DNA from: Variovorax sp. HW608
Lineage (GTDB): Bacteria; Pseudomonadota; Gammaproteobacteria; Burkholderiales; Burkholderiaceae_C
Assembly: GCF_900090195.1 (NCBI RefSeq)
Contig: NZ_LT607803.1
Span: 3,551,628 to 3,615,627 of the forward strand
Length of the DNA: 64,000 nucleotides
Reading direction: 5' to 3'
Position numbers and translations under genes: made by a program. The stretch's first letter is position 1. Every line of letters begins with the position of its first letter. Positions 55,879 through 64,000 of this stretch are shown here, piece after piece. The notes beneath the pieces were generated by a model. That model was not told the origin of the DNA, searched no databases, and saw nothing but the letters and a program-made list of their open reading frames with translations.

Positions 55879-57881
55879 CTTTCGTCCTCCTGATCCAACG
55901 TCACGGCGTCCAGCTCAGTGCAGGCGGTCTCAAGGCGGGAAGCTGCGTATTCCTCCTCCTTCTTCTGCTTCTTGAGTGCGATTGACTGCTTGATAGCCGC
56001 CGCGCGCTTGCGAAGCACCACCTTCTTGTCCGCGACCCACTGCTCGGTCATCGTTTGGAGTTCCATTCGCGCGGCCCACAAGTCGATGATCGAAGGGTTC
56101 TGCTTCTTCTTCTCGCGGCAGAGCTTCAAAATGAGCTTCTGCCCGTACAGGGTCAGTCCTTCGACATAGTCTGGAACGCAACAGTCGACCACCAAGACGA
56201 GCTCGGAATCTGGGACGATCACGTAGATGGAGGAAAGATCTTCCGGGTCGATGCGGACATTGACTTTCATGTCGCCGCCAGGGCGGTTGATGTAGCGCGT
56301 GAACAGGTCGGCGTCCTGATACGTAAGTCCGCCCAGGATCCGAATGCCATAGCGATTCCAGGTGACCGGTTTGGGAAGCGCAAGCATGCGAAGCATTCGA
56401 AGTCGGCGCGTGTCCGGAGGAATTTGCCTTGCCAGCTTCAGGGCGCGCCCATATTCCAAATAGCGCTGCCTCGATGTGAGTCCGTCCTTCCCAGGCTGGT
56501 TCGCATCCACGCCGAGTAGCCATCGCAGGATTCCCTGCCTGAGTTGATCGATGGAAAGTGTTGCGGTGGCCAATCCTTCTTTGATTGCATCGACATCTCC
56601 GCGCACTCCGCGAAATCCGGGCTGCTTGCAGAGCCAGGTCACCAAGCGTCCATTCTTGTATTCGACCTCTCTTTTGTCAGTCGGCCAGTAGGGCCTTGCC
56701 CAACTTGCGTCGGCGACGTTCGCGTTCAATGAGACCACGCGCAAGCTGTTCTGCACGGCGTTGTCAAAGACGGCTTGCGTTGGGTACCCGCTCACCTCCC
56801 ACATGTACTTGATACCGTTGCCGCCGCCAGAGGAGTTGAGATACTCGACATCTTTGACTTCGATCGAGTGCACCAGCGCACTCACCGCCGATTGGCTCGA
56901 CAGCGGTATGGTGTCCATCGAGAGGCCAGTTGGCATCGCCGAATGCTGATCTACGCCGAGCGTCAGCCACGGCCGCCCCCAAGGAAGCTTCGTTCGATCG
57001 TCTACGCAGAAGACCTTGGTGTCCGTGTCATCGAACTCGTAGACGAGGCCAGGCTCTGTCACCCTGGCTCGCGCACCCGCCGGCCTGAACATCCGGTCGG
57101 CCTTTTTCTTCCCCACCTTCGCCACAGCCTTCTCATACGGCGTTGCCTGACTCATCCAGCGTCGCCGGATCGTGCTGTCGCTTGGAAAATCGAGAGGAAC
57201 TCCAGTCTCCACCCTCGCCGTGTTGACCATCGTCTCGAGCTTTTCCTTGATGGCTTGGGTGGTCAGCGGGATCTTGCCGGCGCGAGCCATCACTACGGCC
57301 TGGGCGATCAACTCCTCCACCTGAGGTTGCCCTCGGACCTGCCCCTTTCCACCGCGCGCAGCAAAGTCCGGGAGCAGCTGGGGCCCGGCATCCGCTCCAA
57401 GCTTTTCCCACTTGGCGAGGGTCTCGCCGGATCTGACGGGAAGGTCGTACTTCTGGGCAAGATATCGGATCTCGAGCGATGTAAGGTCGGATTCGACGAA
57501 CGGACCGAGCCCCGATGAGTGCAAGGCATTGAGCCATCGCAATCGCTCGAGGAAGATGCTCATCGTCGCTGGCGACTTGTTTTCCGCTGGCAAGGCGCGA
57601 AGCAATTTGCGCTCGCTGTCGGAGCGGGCTATCAGGTCGATGACCTGCTCCAGGTCGTTCGGACTAGCGACAACGAAATCGACACCTGGGACCAAGGCCT
57701 CCAGCTTGCAGAGCTGTTCGATGCGGACCTCGTGCGTAACGCAATGCTGAAGGTATACGTCTTGCCCCTCAATTTTTTGTGCTTGGCAGACTGTTCCACC
57801 AACTCGTAGGATCAGCCCAGTTGCAAAGGAGAAACTCTCTTGGATCAGTGATGGGGCTCGTGGAAATGATGGCTTGCTCAT
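55854..57881 (-). CDS. tniA: DDE transposase TniA/TnsB
   Basis: A 675-residue transposase with an N-terminal beta-rich/HTH part and an RNase H-fold core. The catalytic triad is visible as the Asp in YEFDDTDTKVF, the Asp in AVFDNAVQN and the Glu in DKREVEYKNG. The C-terminus has a Mu-type domain and a Lys/Glu-rich coil likely to contact TniB. The 5' end overlaps tnsA by 113 bases, which is unusually long. Confidence 0.85.
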   Translation of the reverse strand: MSKPSFPRAPSLIQESFSFATGLILRVGGTVCQAQKIEGQDVYLQHCVTHEVRIEQLCKLEALVPGVDFVVASPNDLEQVIDLIARSDSERKLLRALPAENKSPATMSIFLERLRWLNALHSSGLGPFVESDLTSLEIRYLAQKYDLPVRSGETLAKWEKLGADAGPQLLPDFAARGGKGQVRGQPQVEELIAQAVVMARAGKIPLTTQAIKEKLETMVNTARVETGVPLDFPSDSTIRRRWMSQATPYEKAVAKVGKKKADRMFRPAGARARVTEPGLVYEFDDTDTKVFCVDDRTKLPWGRPWLTLGVDQHSAMPTGLSMDTIPLSSQSAVSALVHSIEVKDVEYLNSSGGGNGIKYMWEVSGYPTQAVFDNAVQNSLRVVSLNANVADASWARPYWPTDKREVEYKNGRLVTWLCKQPGFRGVRGDVDAIKEGLATATLSIDQLRQGILRWLLGVDANQPGKDGLTSRQRYLEYGRALKLARQIPPDTRRLRMLRMLALPKPVTWNRYGIRILGGLTYQDADLFTRYINRPGGDMKVNVRIDPEDLSSIYVIVPDSELVLVVDCCVPDYVEGLTLYGQKLILKLCREKKKQNPSIIDLWAARMELQTMTEQWVADKKVVLRKRAAAIKQSIALKKQKKEEEYAASRLETACTELDAVTLDQEDERWQLPIAD

Positions 57882-58782
57882 GGATCGACCCCCGCAGATC
57901 TAAAAACACTCTTCCTTGTTGAATCGCGATTGGCAGCAAAGCAGGGTCATGTCCTTTTTCCGCGAGTTGCAACGCCGTGCAAGAGCCCGACTTTTCAACT
58001 TCGGAGACCAGCGCGACGAGCTCGCCTTCCGGATACTGCCTTGAATTTCTTATTCGAAAGAAAAGATTTCTTGCCTTTTGATCGAGCGGACGCTTGTCCG
58101 TCCAGACAACGTGCTCGACGCCCAGAGGTCTCGCGGCGGCACGTTCTCGCTCAAATTCATTTTGAATCGCAACCGTCAAGAATCGCGCCGCTTTCACCTG
58201 AATGATCAAATATCGTGGCGGCGGCACCAACAGTTCGACCAGAAAATCCGGAACCCTCAAGGGACCATCTTTTTCCAATTGCCATTGAAAAGGCTGTGAC
58301 TTCCAACGACCAATTTGCCCAGTCTTAGCCAAATAGTTCAAAGCGTAGGCCGCCAAATTCTCGAAGCCTTCGATGTGCTTATATTCGCCATCAATCAAGA
58401 TTTGATGGCGATGCGTCATTCGGGATCGCGACCAACCCTCGCCTGCACTTGCTGAAGCAAAAACTGCATTGGCCCATGCCTCCGTTCCAAAGGCTGGGTC
58501 CAGTCCGTCTTCGAAAAAGGCCACTGGCGCGGCTGGCAGGATCGTTGTTGGCTGGAGCGAGATGAATGGAATTTGACCAGTGAGCACGCGCTCACGATCT
58601 TTGGGAGCGCAAGATTCCATTTGCGACCTCCAAGCAAATTGAGGCCGTGACGATGTTTCGTCGGAAAGTTTTGCGACGATCGCAAATCGAAGCTCGTCGA
58701 AGTCGAACCCCTTCAGGGAACTCTTCGCGATGTTGGCAGTGGTAGTTCTTGACGCCACTGCTATAGCTGATGTCTCTGACAT
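57769..58782 (-). CDS. tnsA: TnsA-like endonuclease
   Basis: A 337-residue protein whose central part carries the restriction-endonuclease-fold residues of TnsA: Glu141 (FENLAAYALNY), Asp179 (VPDFLVELL) and Gln195-x-Lys197 (IIQVKAARFL). TnsA cuts the 5' ends of the element while TnsB cuts the 3' ends. It is the first gene of the transposition operon. The N-terminal 100 residues are not recognised. Confidence 0.75.
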   Translation of the reverse strand: MSETSAIAVASRTTTANIAKSSLKGFDFDELRFAIVAKLSDETSSRPQFAWRSQMESCAPKDRERVLTGQIPFISLQPTTILPAAPVAFFEDGLDPAFGTEAWANAVFASASAGEGWSRSRMTHRHQILIDGEYKHIEGFENLAAYALNYLAKTGQIGRWKSQPFQWQLEKDGPLRVPDFLVELLVPPPRYLIIQVKAARFLTVAIQNEFERERAAARPLGVEHVVWTDKRPLDQKARNLFFRIRNSRQYPEGELVALVSEVEKSGSCTALQLAEKGHDPALLPIAIQQGRVFLDLRGSIHEQAIISTSPITDPREFLLCNWADPTSWWNSLPSTKN

Positions 58783-59492
58783 CGAGCGCGCCGGGGAGCG
58801 AATTGATAGCGCTGTCCAGCCCGCTTGTCAAGCGCACGTGCGGAGTCCTGATTAACCCCGGATTTAGGCCTTTCATTTTCCGCACGAAACGTTCTCGTTT
58901 TTAAGTTCGCGTTCAATACTTTCTGCGAACTGATTCGCTCCCTTTTTTGTGAAGTTTGACCTCGGAAATTTGACCTTCGCGGGGAATGACTGCACTGACC
59001 GGAAGCTTTCTATGCGCCAGATTTAGTCTCCGAAGCTATTGCGGCTGCCCAGACGGTATTACGATGGTCGTGAGGATTACTCTTTGGTCACTTGAAAGTT
59101 CAGCGCGATCCGTGGCAACGGCGGCATGAGAACCGCGGCTTGTGAGTGCGGATGATTGCGTTCGAGCGGCGCGCCTACCGTCCGGTCAGAGTCGCGATCC
59201 GAGCTCAGGCAAAATCGCGCCACCATGATCACTGAGCCGGGCAAGCTCTCCGACGAGGATCTTCTTGACCGAGCACACCGACTTCGACTCTTGGCTCTCC
59301 GTGGTCATGTGGAAGCTCGCGGACCAGCCCATGACCACGAGCGAGAAGTTCGACGCCGCGGTTCGGTAGCGGAACCACGATCAGAGCACCCCTTGAAGCT
59401 GCTCCTTGCAGGCGCTCGTTCTGGAAATTCTGGTAGTTGGAGGAGACTTCGCCCGCCGTATCGCGGTGATCAACCACTGCGAGCGAGCGATG
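58783..59492. other. Gene-free stretch upstream of tnsA, probable right flank
   Basis: About 700 bases with no supportable gene. The first 200 are AT-richer than the window and contain repeated GTTCGC/GCGAAC words (58900-58935) and a tandem repeat (58951-58979), as expected for a transposon end. A short open stretch (about 59242-59367, EHTDFDSWLSVVMWKL…) is protein-like but has no start and is not called. Confidence 0.5.
58951..58979 (+). repeat. Tandem 14/15-bp repeat near the tnsA-proximal end
   Basis: GAAGTTTGACCTCG is followed directly by GAAATTTGACCTTCG. Tandem sites of this kind are where TnsB/TniA binds at element ends. The role is inferred from position only. Confidence 0.45.
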
Positions 59493-59843
59493 TCAGTTCG
59501 AACACTCCTCGCCCGTCAGAGCGCCAGAGGCTTGTTGTTCGAGAGCTGCGCCAGACGGAAACCACGGAAGCCGAGGTGTGACCTCAACGCTCTTGCCGTT
59601 CGAACTGCAGTTGCGGCATAGAACTGCCAAGTAGGCGAAGCTATCGACGGTGGCGCTGTCCTCATCGAAGACGAGTTCGCACTTCTGCCACGTCGCCATG
59701 TCTTCGGGATCATTGCACCGCGCGCAAAGTTCAACAGGGCCGATGTCAGGAGGTATAGCCGGCACGGGAACGCGCTCGGCGGCCATCAGCGCCGGCAATC
59801 CGCTGGCCCTGCACTGGTCGGAGCAATATGCACTTTTGCGCAC
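59493..59843 (-). CDS. Hypothetical cysteine-rich protein
   Basis: A 116-residue frame from a GTG, with CSDQC near the N-terminus, LCARCNDPEDMATWQ and VLCRNCSSNG, suggesting a zinc-ribbon protein. The composition is protein-like with few Arg runs. The IS3 remnant ends about 90 bases upstream, so the gene may have lost its promoter or 5' end. Function unknown. Confidence 0.4.
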   Translation of the reverse strand: MRKSAYCSDQCRASGLPALMAAERVPVPAIPPDIGPVELCARCNDPEDMATWQKCELVFDEDSATVDSFAYLAVLCRNCSSNGKSVEVTPRLPWFPSGAALEQQASGALTGEECSN

Positions 59844-59929
59844 CTTGGACTTGCGTCCGGTATCGTAGTCTGACTACGACAATCGACACAAAAGCAAACT
59901 GCGGGCGGCCGCTCTGCCTCACCGGAGAG

Positions 59930-60205
59930 CTCAGTCGCTCGACCGTGCAACGAGCCACGACAACGTCCCCGCGTGCCAGCTGCCGCCACACCTTGTCGGC
60001 GCCGTAGACCTGCATGTTGGCCTGCCAGACACGTTCAATCTGCGGCATCAGCATCTCGTCTCGAAGAGTGCGGGCGCAGCGCCTGTGGGGCTCTCGAAGC
60101 AGTGCCGCATGCCTTCGGTATGCCGACGGGGCGACCTGCAAGACCTTGCAGAGCGGCTCGACCCCGAAGGCATCGCGGTGCTTGTCGATGAAGTCCTTCA
60201 GGACT
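59930..60205 (-). pseudogene. IS3-family transposase orfB, 5' fragment
   Basis: The translation shows the start of the OrfB protein: FIDKHRDAFGVEPLCKVLQ, APSAYRRHAA, then VYGADKVWRQL and VARCTVERL. It stops being IS-like right after that, before any of the DDE catalytic residues. It would normally be made by -1 frameshifting from orfA. Confidence 0.75.
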
Positions 60206-60521
60206 TGAGCCGGCGGTCGAGCTCCGCCTGGGCGAAAAACGCGCTGGCCAGCTTCAATATCTCGTTGGCCCGGCGCAGTTCCTTGACCTCGCGCTCGAGC
60301 TGCTTCATCCGCAGGGCCTCGCTGGTAGTGACGCCTTCGCGCACGCCGGTGTCGACCTCGACGCGCTTGACCCAATCCAGCAGCGTCTGCGGCACGCATC
60401 CAATCTTGGGCGCTATCGATTCGACCGCCGCCCACAGCGACGGGTACTCCCCACGGTGCTCCTGCACCATCCTCACGGCACGCTCACGCACCTCGGGTGA
60501 GAACTTGTTCGACTTGCTCAT
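60198..60521 (-). CDS. IS3-family transposase OrfA
   Basis: A 107-residue HTH_Tnp_1 protein: [16 protein letters not shown], then [10 protein letters not shown] and a C-terminal leucine zipper ([20 protein letters not shown]). Intact, but without a full orfB it cannot transpose the element. Confidence 0.85.
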   Translation of the reverse strand: MSKSNKFSPEVRERAVRMVQEHRGEYPSLWAAVESIAPKIGCVPQTLLDWVKRVEVDTGVREGVTTSEALRMKQLEREVKELRRANEILKLASAFFAQAELDRRLKS

Positions 60522-60571
60522 GGCTCAATCCTCTCAGAGTGTTGAGCCTCCTCAAAACCCGAGGCGATTCA

Positions 60572-61159
60572 TAGCTCAGCCCGCCTTTCTTCGAGTGCCT
60601 GCCGGAATGCAGCACGCAGCTCCTGGCCCCGGCGTTTTTGTAGTCCACCCAACGAAGCGTTTACCGCGCCTGGGATCTGCAATAGGACGGTGGACCAGAC
60701 GATGCCCCCCCTTAACCTTCAGGTGCTCGGCGTCAAGGATCTCGAAGCGCCGGGCTTGCGTGCCTACTCGGAGGACGAAGTACAGAGGCTCCGGCTGGAT
60801 CGACCAAGCGGGTGCCCCGGTCAGAAGGGCAGCGCCTGCTCTCGTGGGCCCCCAATGCGTCGTCATGACCAACTAAGCGATCCGCCTCGGCGCAGGCCTG
60901 CAGCGCCTTGACGAATCGGTTCGAAGTCGATCAACCAAGGACATCCGCTCGAGCGCAGTTCAGCCTCGGAGGTCCTCAAGCGTCTTTCCGGAAGCTGCGT
61001 TCTGCTCCATCATCATGGCGCCGACGAGCCTCGTGATCGAGGCGTCATTGGGGAAGATGCCCACCATAGGCGCTCACGTGCGTCGGATCTTGCTGAGGGG
61101 TCCTTGAAAGTACATTCCTCGCACCAACCTTGCCAAAAACAATATGAAGGGAAATGAGG
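60572..61159. other. Gene-free stretch between the IS3 end and the CBASS operon
   Basis: About 590 bases. A 98-residue minus-strand frame (60576-60872) is weakly protein-like but its partner frames on the plus strand are equally open, so I leave it uncalled. The CBASS promoter must lie in the last 200 bases, which are AT-richer (CAAAAACAATATGAAGGG just before the start). Confidence 0.45.
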
Positions 61160-62281
61160 ATGGAGGGGATTGCGCCCGAACCTTTTCGAGTGCTCTGTCT
61201 GGATGGCGGCGGCATGCGAGGCGCCTACCAGGCGGCATACCTAGCAACTTTCGCCAAACGAGCCCGAGCCTCAGGCGATGTGAACTATGAAATAGACGTA
61301 GGACGCGCGTTCGATCTCATAGTCGGCACCAGTACTGGAGGAATCGTAGCCTGCGCGTTGGCGGGTGGCGTGCCGCTTGACACTGTGGGGCGCCTGTATC
61401 AGGACGCGGGCGACAAGATTTTTCCATACCAACGTTTGCGACGCTGGCCAGTCCTGAGCACCCTGATCCCAATGTTGGGGTGCGGGTTGCGCGCGGGGGA
61501 TCGCGCGCTCAGGTCGACACTCTCCGAATTTCTTGGAGATGAGACCATCGGCGCGGTCTACGCGCGACGAGGCATCGCCCTGGCCATCCCCACAATCGAC
61601 CTCAATCGCCATGCAGCGGTGGTGTTCAAAACGCGACATCTTCGGCGCCTGAACGGTCGCGATGACGATCGCAGGCTGGTCGACGTCTGCATGGCCACCA
61701 GCGCTGCGCCCATTCTTCGTTCGATGGCGCAGCTCGAGGAACCCGGCGGCAACGGCACCACAGCGACCTATGTGGATGGTGGATTGTGGGCGAACAACCC
61801 GGGCCTTGTCGGCATGATGGAGGCGATCGAAATTCTTCACGACCGTGGCGAGCAACGGCCCATCCAGCTCTTCATGCTCGGCACCCTCCCCTCTCAGGGC
61901 GGCGAAGAAGAGACAGGCGCGAGCGTGCATCGAGCAGCATGGGGCTGGAAATTCGGGCTGAAAGCTATTGCTGCAAGCTTGAACGCTCAGGCCGTGGGTT
62001 ATGACTATCTCTGCGGAAAGATGGCAGAACTTCGCGGCGATGAAAGCTTTGCGTTTCGACTGCCAGCTCAGTGCCCGTCAAACGATCTTCGCCACTACTT
62101 GGTGAACATGGATGACGCTCGCCCCAAGGTATTGAATGCGCTCTCGCGACAAGCGATCTCGGATGTCGACTATGCCTGGGCGGCAATGAAGAAAGAACCG
62201 CGCATGCGTGCCTTTCACGAAGCCCTTTCCCTATCCAACGCTCCACCCGGTAACAACTCGAACAAGGATCAACATGGCTGA
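61160..62281 (+). CDS. capV: CBASS patatin-like phospholipase effector CapV
   Basis: A 373-residue patatin. The oxyanion loop DGGGMRG (15-21), the nucleophile elbow GTSTG (Ser58) and the catalytic Asp in [11 protein letters not shown] are all present. CapV is activated by cyclic GMP-AMP and degrades membrane phospholipid to kill infected cells. ATG at 61160 has AAGGGA eight bases upstream; the ATG at 61154 is too close to it. It overlaps dncV by eight bases. Confidence 0.9.
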   Translation: MEGIAPEPFRVLCLDGGGMRGAYQAAYLATFAKRARASGDVNYEIDVGRAFDLIVGTSTGGIVACALAGGVPLDTVGRLYQDAGDKIFPYQRLRRWPVLSTLIPMLGCGLRAGDRALRSTLSEFLGDETIGAVYARRGIALAIPTIDLNRHAAVVFKTRHLRRLNGRDDDRRLVDVCMATSAAPILRSMAQLEEPGGNGTTATYVDGGLWANNPGLVGMMEAIEILHDRGEQRPIQLFMLGTLPSQGGEEETGASVHRAAWGWKFGLKAIAASLNAQAVGYDYLCGKMAELRGDESFAFRLPAQCPSNDLRHYLVNMDDARPKVLNALSRQAISDVDYAWAAMKKEPRMRAFHEALSLSNAPPGNNSNKDQHG

Positions 62282-63317
62282 TATCGATTGCCACGGCGAA
62301 ATGACCGCATTCCATCGCGACGAAGTGACGCTCTCTTCAGCGCAGCAAAAAGATATGCGCGAACGCAGAGATAACGGTCGAACCCGCCTCCAAAACGGGC
62401 TGACAGTAGCCGACCACCCCCAGCCCCGGGAGGTGAAGTCACAGGGGTCGTATCAAATGCGAACCATGGTTCAGGATTCTGGCAATGACTACGACATTGA
62501 CGACGGCACCTATTTTGAGCAAGACGATCTCAAAGACAGCAACGGAACTGCTCTTTCACCTGTGGCGGCGCGGCAGCGCGTTTGTGATGCGCTCAAGTGG
62601 GATGGACGCTTCAAGCAAGAAGCTACGGTAAAGAGCAACTGCGTTAGACAGGAATACGCAGTGGGCTATCACATTGACGTTCCCGTCTATAGGGTGGTCA
62701 AAACGGTCAATGGAAGTGGCGAATCGGTCGAACATTACGAATTGGCCAGTGGGGACGATTGGGTCAAATCTGATGCCAGAGCAGTGACACGCTGGTTCAA
62801 CGATCTTGTTGGTGAGCTGAACCAAGGCGAGAGTGATGGCAGCCAGATGCGCCGGGTAACGAAACTCACCAAGAAGTTTGCGCGCCGCGAGAGCTGGAAA
62901 GACGAGACCACCAGCGGAATTTGCATCACCAAGCTCGTCGTGGACCATTTTGTTCACAAGGAGACTCGGGATGACCTTGCCCTTCGGGAAACATGGAAGG
63001 CGATCGAAAGTAAGTTGCTCGCTTCCACGGAGGTCAAGCATCCAGTCAATTCGGCCAACCTAGCTGAGCATGGTGACGAGGAGGTCGTCTTCTTTCGCGA
63101 CTGCCTGAGCAGCGCGCTCAAAACGTTGCAGGTCCTGGATAGCGCCGAGACCACGCGAAAGAAGGCGCGAGAAGCTTGGGACGAAGTCTTCGACACAACG
63201 TTCTTCACGGATCGCCCCGACAACGACGTTGATGGCGGCAACGGCAAAGGCTCTGCCATTACCGTTACGACTGTCGAAACCGCGCGCAGGAGCGATGGCG
63301 GCGGCCGTTTCGGCTGA
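62274..63317 (+). CDS. dncV: CD-NTase, DncV-like cyclic GMP-AMP synthase
   Basis: A 347-residue nucleotidyltransferase. The active site reads SQGSYQMRT (58 onward) followed by [10 protein letters not shown], with metal-binding Asp74 and Asp76, as in Vibrio cholerae DncV (3'3'-cGAMP). The C-terminus ends Gly/Arg-rich with a terminal glycine (GGGRFG), which fits covalent modification of CD-NTase C-termini by Cap2. Confidence 0.9.
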   Translation: MADIDCHGEMTAFHRDEVTLSSAQQKDMRERRDNGRTRLQNGLTVADHPQPREVKSQGSYQMRTMVQDSGNDYDIDDGTYFEQDDLKDSNGTALSPVAARQRVCDALKWDGRFKQEATVKSNCVRQEYAVGYHIDVPVYRVVKTVNGSGESVEHYELASGDDWVKSDARAVTRWFNDLVGELNQGESDGSQMRRVTKLTKKFARRESWKDETTSGICITKLVVDHFVHKETRDDLALRETWKAIESKLLASTEVKHPVNSANLAEHGDEEVVFFRDCLSSALKTLQVLDSAETTRKKAREAWDEVFDTTFFTDRPDNDVDGGNGKGSAITVTTVETARRSDGGGRFG

Positions 63318-63337
63318 CACGGCGAGGCTGAAACCAT

Positions 63338-63799
63338 TTGATTGCGAACATCGAGCAGAACCTGAACGCCCAGTACCCTGGGCGTTGGAGGAGGCTTTCG
63401 CAGGCTAAGCTTGAACAAGCCCCGTATGGTGGCTCGCGGCACGGCTGGCGCGTGGAAATTCCACCCGAGACATTGCGCATCGGCGGGGTTGACCACTTGA
63501 TCGTGACGATCGACTCTTCGTTTCCCAACTCACAGCCGCGGGTCTTCGCGCCCCAAGCCGGAAGAGACTTTCGCTGGCCTCATGTTGAGCGAGACGCGCG
63601 ACTTTGTCTCATAGCTACGCGCTGCGCCGCAGAAGCCGGATCGCGCGTTCTGGATCACCTGCAGGCCGCGATCCAGCTTCTGTGCATGTCAGAGGGAGAT
63701 TGCCGCCGAGAGTTTGAACGCGAGTTCATGGCCTACTGGAAACTGCGTATTTCGGCCAACGTGACCGATCATTTCGGTCATCGTGACCGACGCCGATGA
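63338..63799 (+). pseudogene. cap2: CBASS Cap2 (E1/E2 fusion), truncated after the E2 domain by an IS
   Basis: From a TTG start (GGCGAGG upstream) about 137 residues match the N-terminal E2-like domain of Cap2; the catalytic Cys is Cys90 in WPHVERDARLCL. Full Cap2 is around 600 residues and carries an E1/ThiF adenylation domain. Here it breaks after EFMAYW at about 63748 and the frame ends 17 codons into IS21-type terminal repeats. No cap3 is visible. Confidence 0.8.
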
Positions 63800-64000
63800 G
63801 GGCGTCGGCAAATGTCGTTTCGGTATCGTGACCGCCCGTTTCGGCGATCGTGACCGCCGGGCCGGCGGCGGGTACTGCGTAGGGGGTGAAGTGTAGGGTC
63901 GGGGCGTGAGGTCAGGTCAGGATTTGGCCTCCTGAGTTGTCTTTTTCGTCTTGCTTGCCACACCTGCGTTGCGTCCCGTGCGACGTGATTCGCCTTCGAG
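63750..64000. mobile_element. IS21-family insertion end (continues past the window)
   Basis: Four copies of TTTCGG-n2-4-CGTGACCG occur at 63750-63767, 63772-63789, 63818-63834 and 63839-63856, the multiple terminal repeats typical of IS21 elements. A minus-strand reading frame that looks like the end of istB stops at 63917. The other end is outside the window. Confidence 0.75.
63917..64000 (-). CDS. istB: Probable C-terminus of the IS21 helper ATPase IstB (partial)
   Basis: The minus strand is open from base 64000 to a TGA at 63917, encoding a basic tail (GESRRTGRNAGVASKTKK…). Position just inside the terminal repeats fits IstB, the downstream gene of IS21 elements. Too short for firm assignment. 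Confidence 0.4.
   Translation of the reverse strand, partial: LEGESRRTGRNAGVASKTKKTTQEAKS

Larger units (their letters stand above)
52617..58782 (-). mobile_element. Tn7/Tn5053-like transposition module (TnsA, TniA, TniB-TniQ fusion, TniQ)
   Basis: Four overlapping minus-strand genes encode a TnsA-type endonuclease, a DDE transposase, an AAA+ regulator fused to a TniQ domain, and a separate TniQ protein. This is the core of heteromeric Tn7-like elements, in which TnsA allows cut-and-paste excision. The true ends, target duplication and cargo limits were not found. Confidence 0.8.
59930..60571 (-). mobile_element. Truncated IS3-family element
   Basis: An orfA gene, the first part of orfB and one terminal inverted repeat are present. 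The repeat, on the minus strand from 60571, reads TGAATCGCCTCGGG, then TTTTGAGGAGGCTCA, and starts with the TGA usual for IS3 ends. The 3' two thirds of orfB and the other end are missing after about 59935. Confidence 0.75.

Noticed and set aside
59242..59367. Short protein-like open stretch (EHTDFDSWLSVVMW…)
   Set aside because: No start codon and only about 40 codons; may be a gene relic but cannot be supported.
60576..60872. 98-residue minus-strand frame between the IS3 remnant and CBASS
   Set aside because: Weakly protein-like, but plus-strand frames over the same bases are equally open and no domain, ribosome site or context supports it.
63750..63856. Repeats of about 18 bp with regular spacing, considered as a CRISPR array
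   Set aside because: Spacers are only 4-28 bases and uneven, and the repeats are the terminal repeats of an IS21-family element.

Overview
The window looks like the chromosome or a megaplasmid of a high-GC Burkholderiales bacterium, most likely Comamonadaceae of a Variovorax-like kind. This rests on gene content: tctC/Bug-type periplasmic receptors, Tat-type LIV receptors, several BKACE (beta-keto acid cleavage) enzymes, ACS-type MFS importers, an Etf-linked acyl-CoA dehydrogenase and a dense set of AraC, TetR and LuxR regulators. I could not search a database, so the taxonomy is inference.

Layout. 1-372 is the tail of a HepT-like HEPN protein. 1092-2159 is a Ca2+/H+ antiporter. 2281-8682 holds an AraC regulator divergent from a catabolic operon (carboxymuconolactone-decarboxylase-like protein, BKACE, MFS, SDR, acyl-CoA ligase), followed by a small lipoprotein gene, the relict 3' end of a second ligase gene and a YeiH-type membrane protein. 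11003-24806 is an uptake and hydrolysis region: a LIV-type ABC transporter with a fused permease-ATPase, a TetR regulator, two amidohydrolases, a cyclase-family hydrolase, a fumarylacetoacetase, an OxlT-like MFS, a cupin and a second TetR. 25431-28627 is Bug receptor + BKACE divergent from a second AraC regulator. 29045-30376 is a small mercury operon (merR / merT-merP-GDCCVxC) without merA. 30697-34517 is a sigF-nrsF pair divergent from a bufferin (copper-binding RiPP) operon. 34878-36290 is a scar zone with a broken porin, a broken integrase and a duplicated etfA fragment. 36310-41565 encodes an acyl-CoA dehydrogenase, EtfA/EtfB, a MaoC hydratase and a fourth, shorter BKACE. 41937-52260 holds a large MalT/LAL-type LuxR regulator and a second BKACE operon (TauD dioxygenase, BKACE, quinone oxidoreductase, MFS, acyl-CoA ligase, Bug receptor, Rieske ferredoxin). 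52617-58782 is a TnsA/TniA/TniB/TniQ transposition module on the minus strand in which the AAA+ gene is fused to a TniQ-type zinc-ribbon domain. 59930-60571 is an IS3 remnant. 61160-63750 is a type II CBASS operon (capV-dncV-cap2) cut inside cap2 by an IS21-family element that runs off the window.

How the genes fit together. Three near-identical-length BKACEs (351 aa) sit in three separately regulated operons. Two of these operons share BKACE + oxidoreductase + MFS + acyl-CoA ligase, which suggests related acids imported and degraded by parallel routes. The Etf, acyl-CoA dehydrogenase and MaoC genes could process the CoA esters released. The two AraC-controlled BKACE promoters carry the same direct-repeat operator, and the LIV/TetR and cyclase/fumarylacetoacetase intergenic regions share an exact 16-bp motif, so regulons can be proposed from the sequence itself. 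The right-hand part is a mobile, defence-type region with clear signs of decay.
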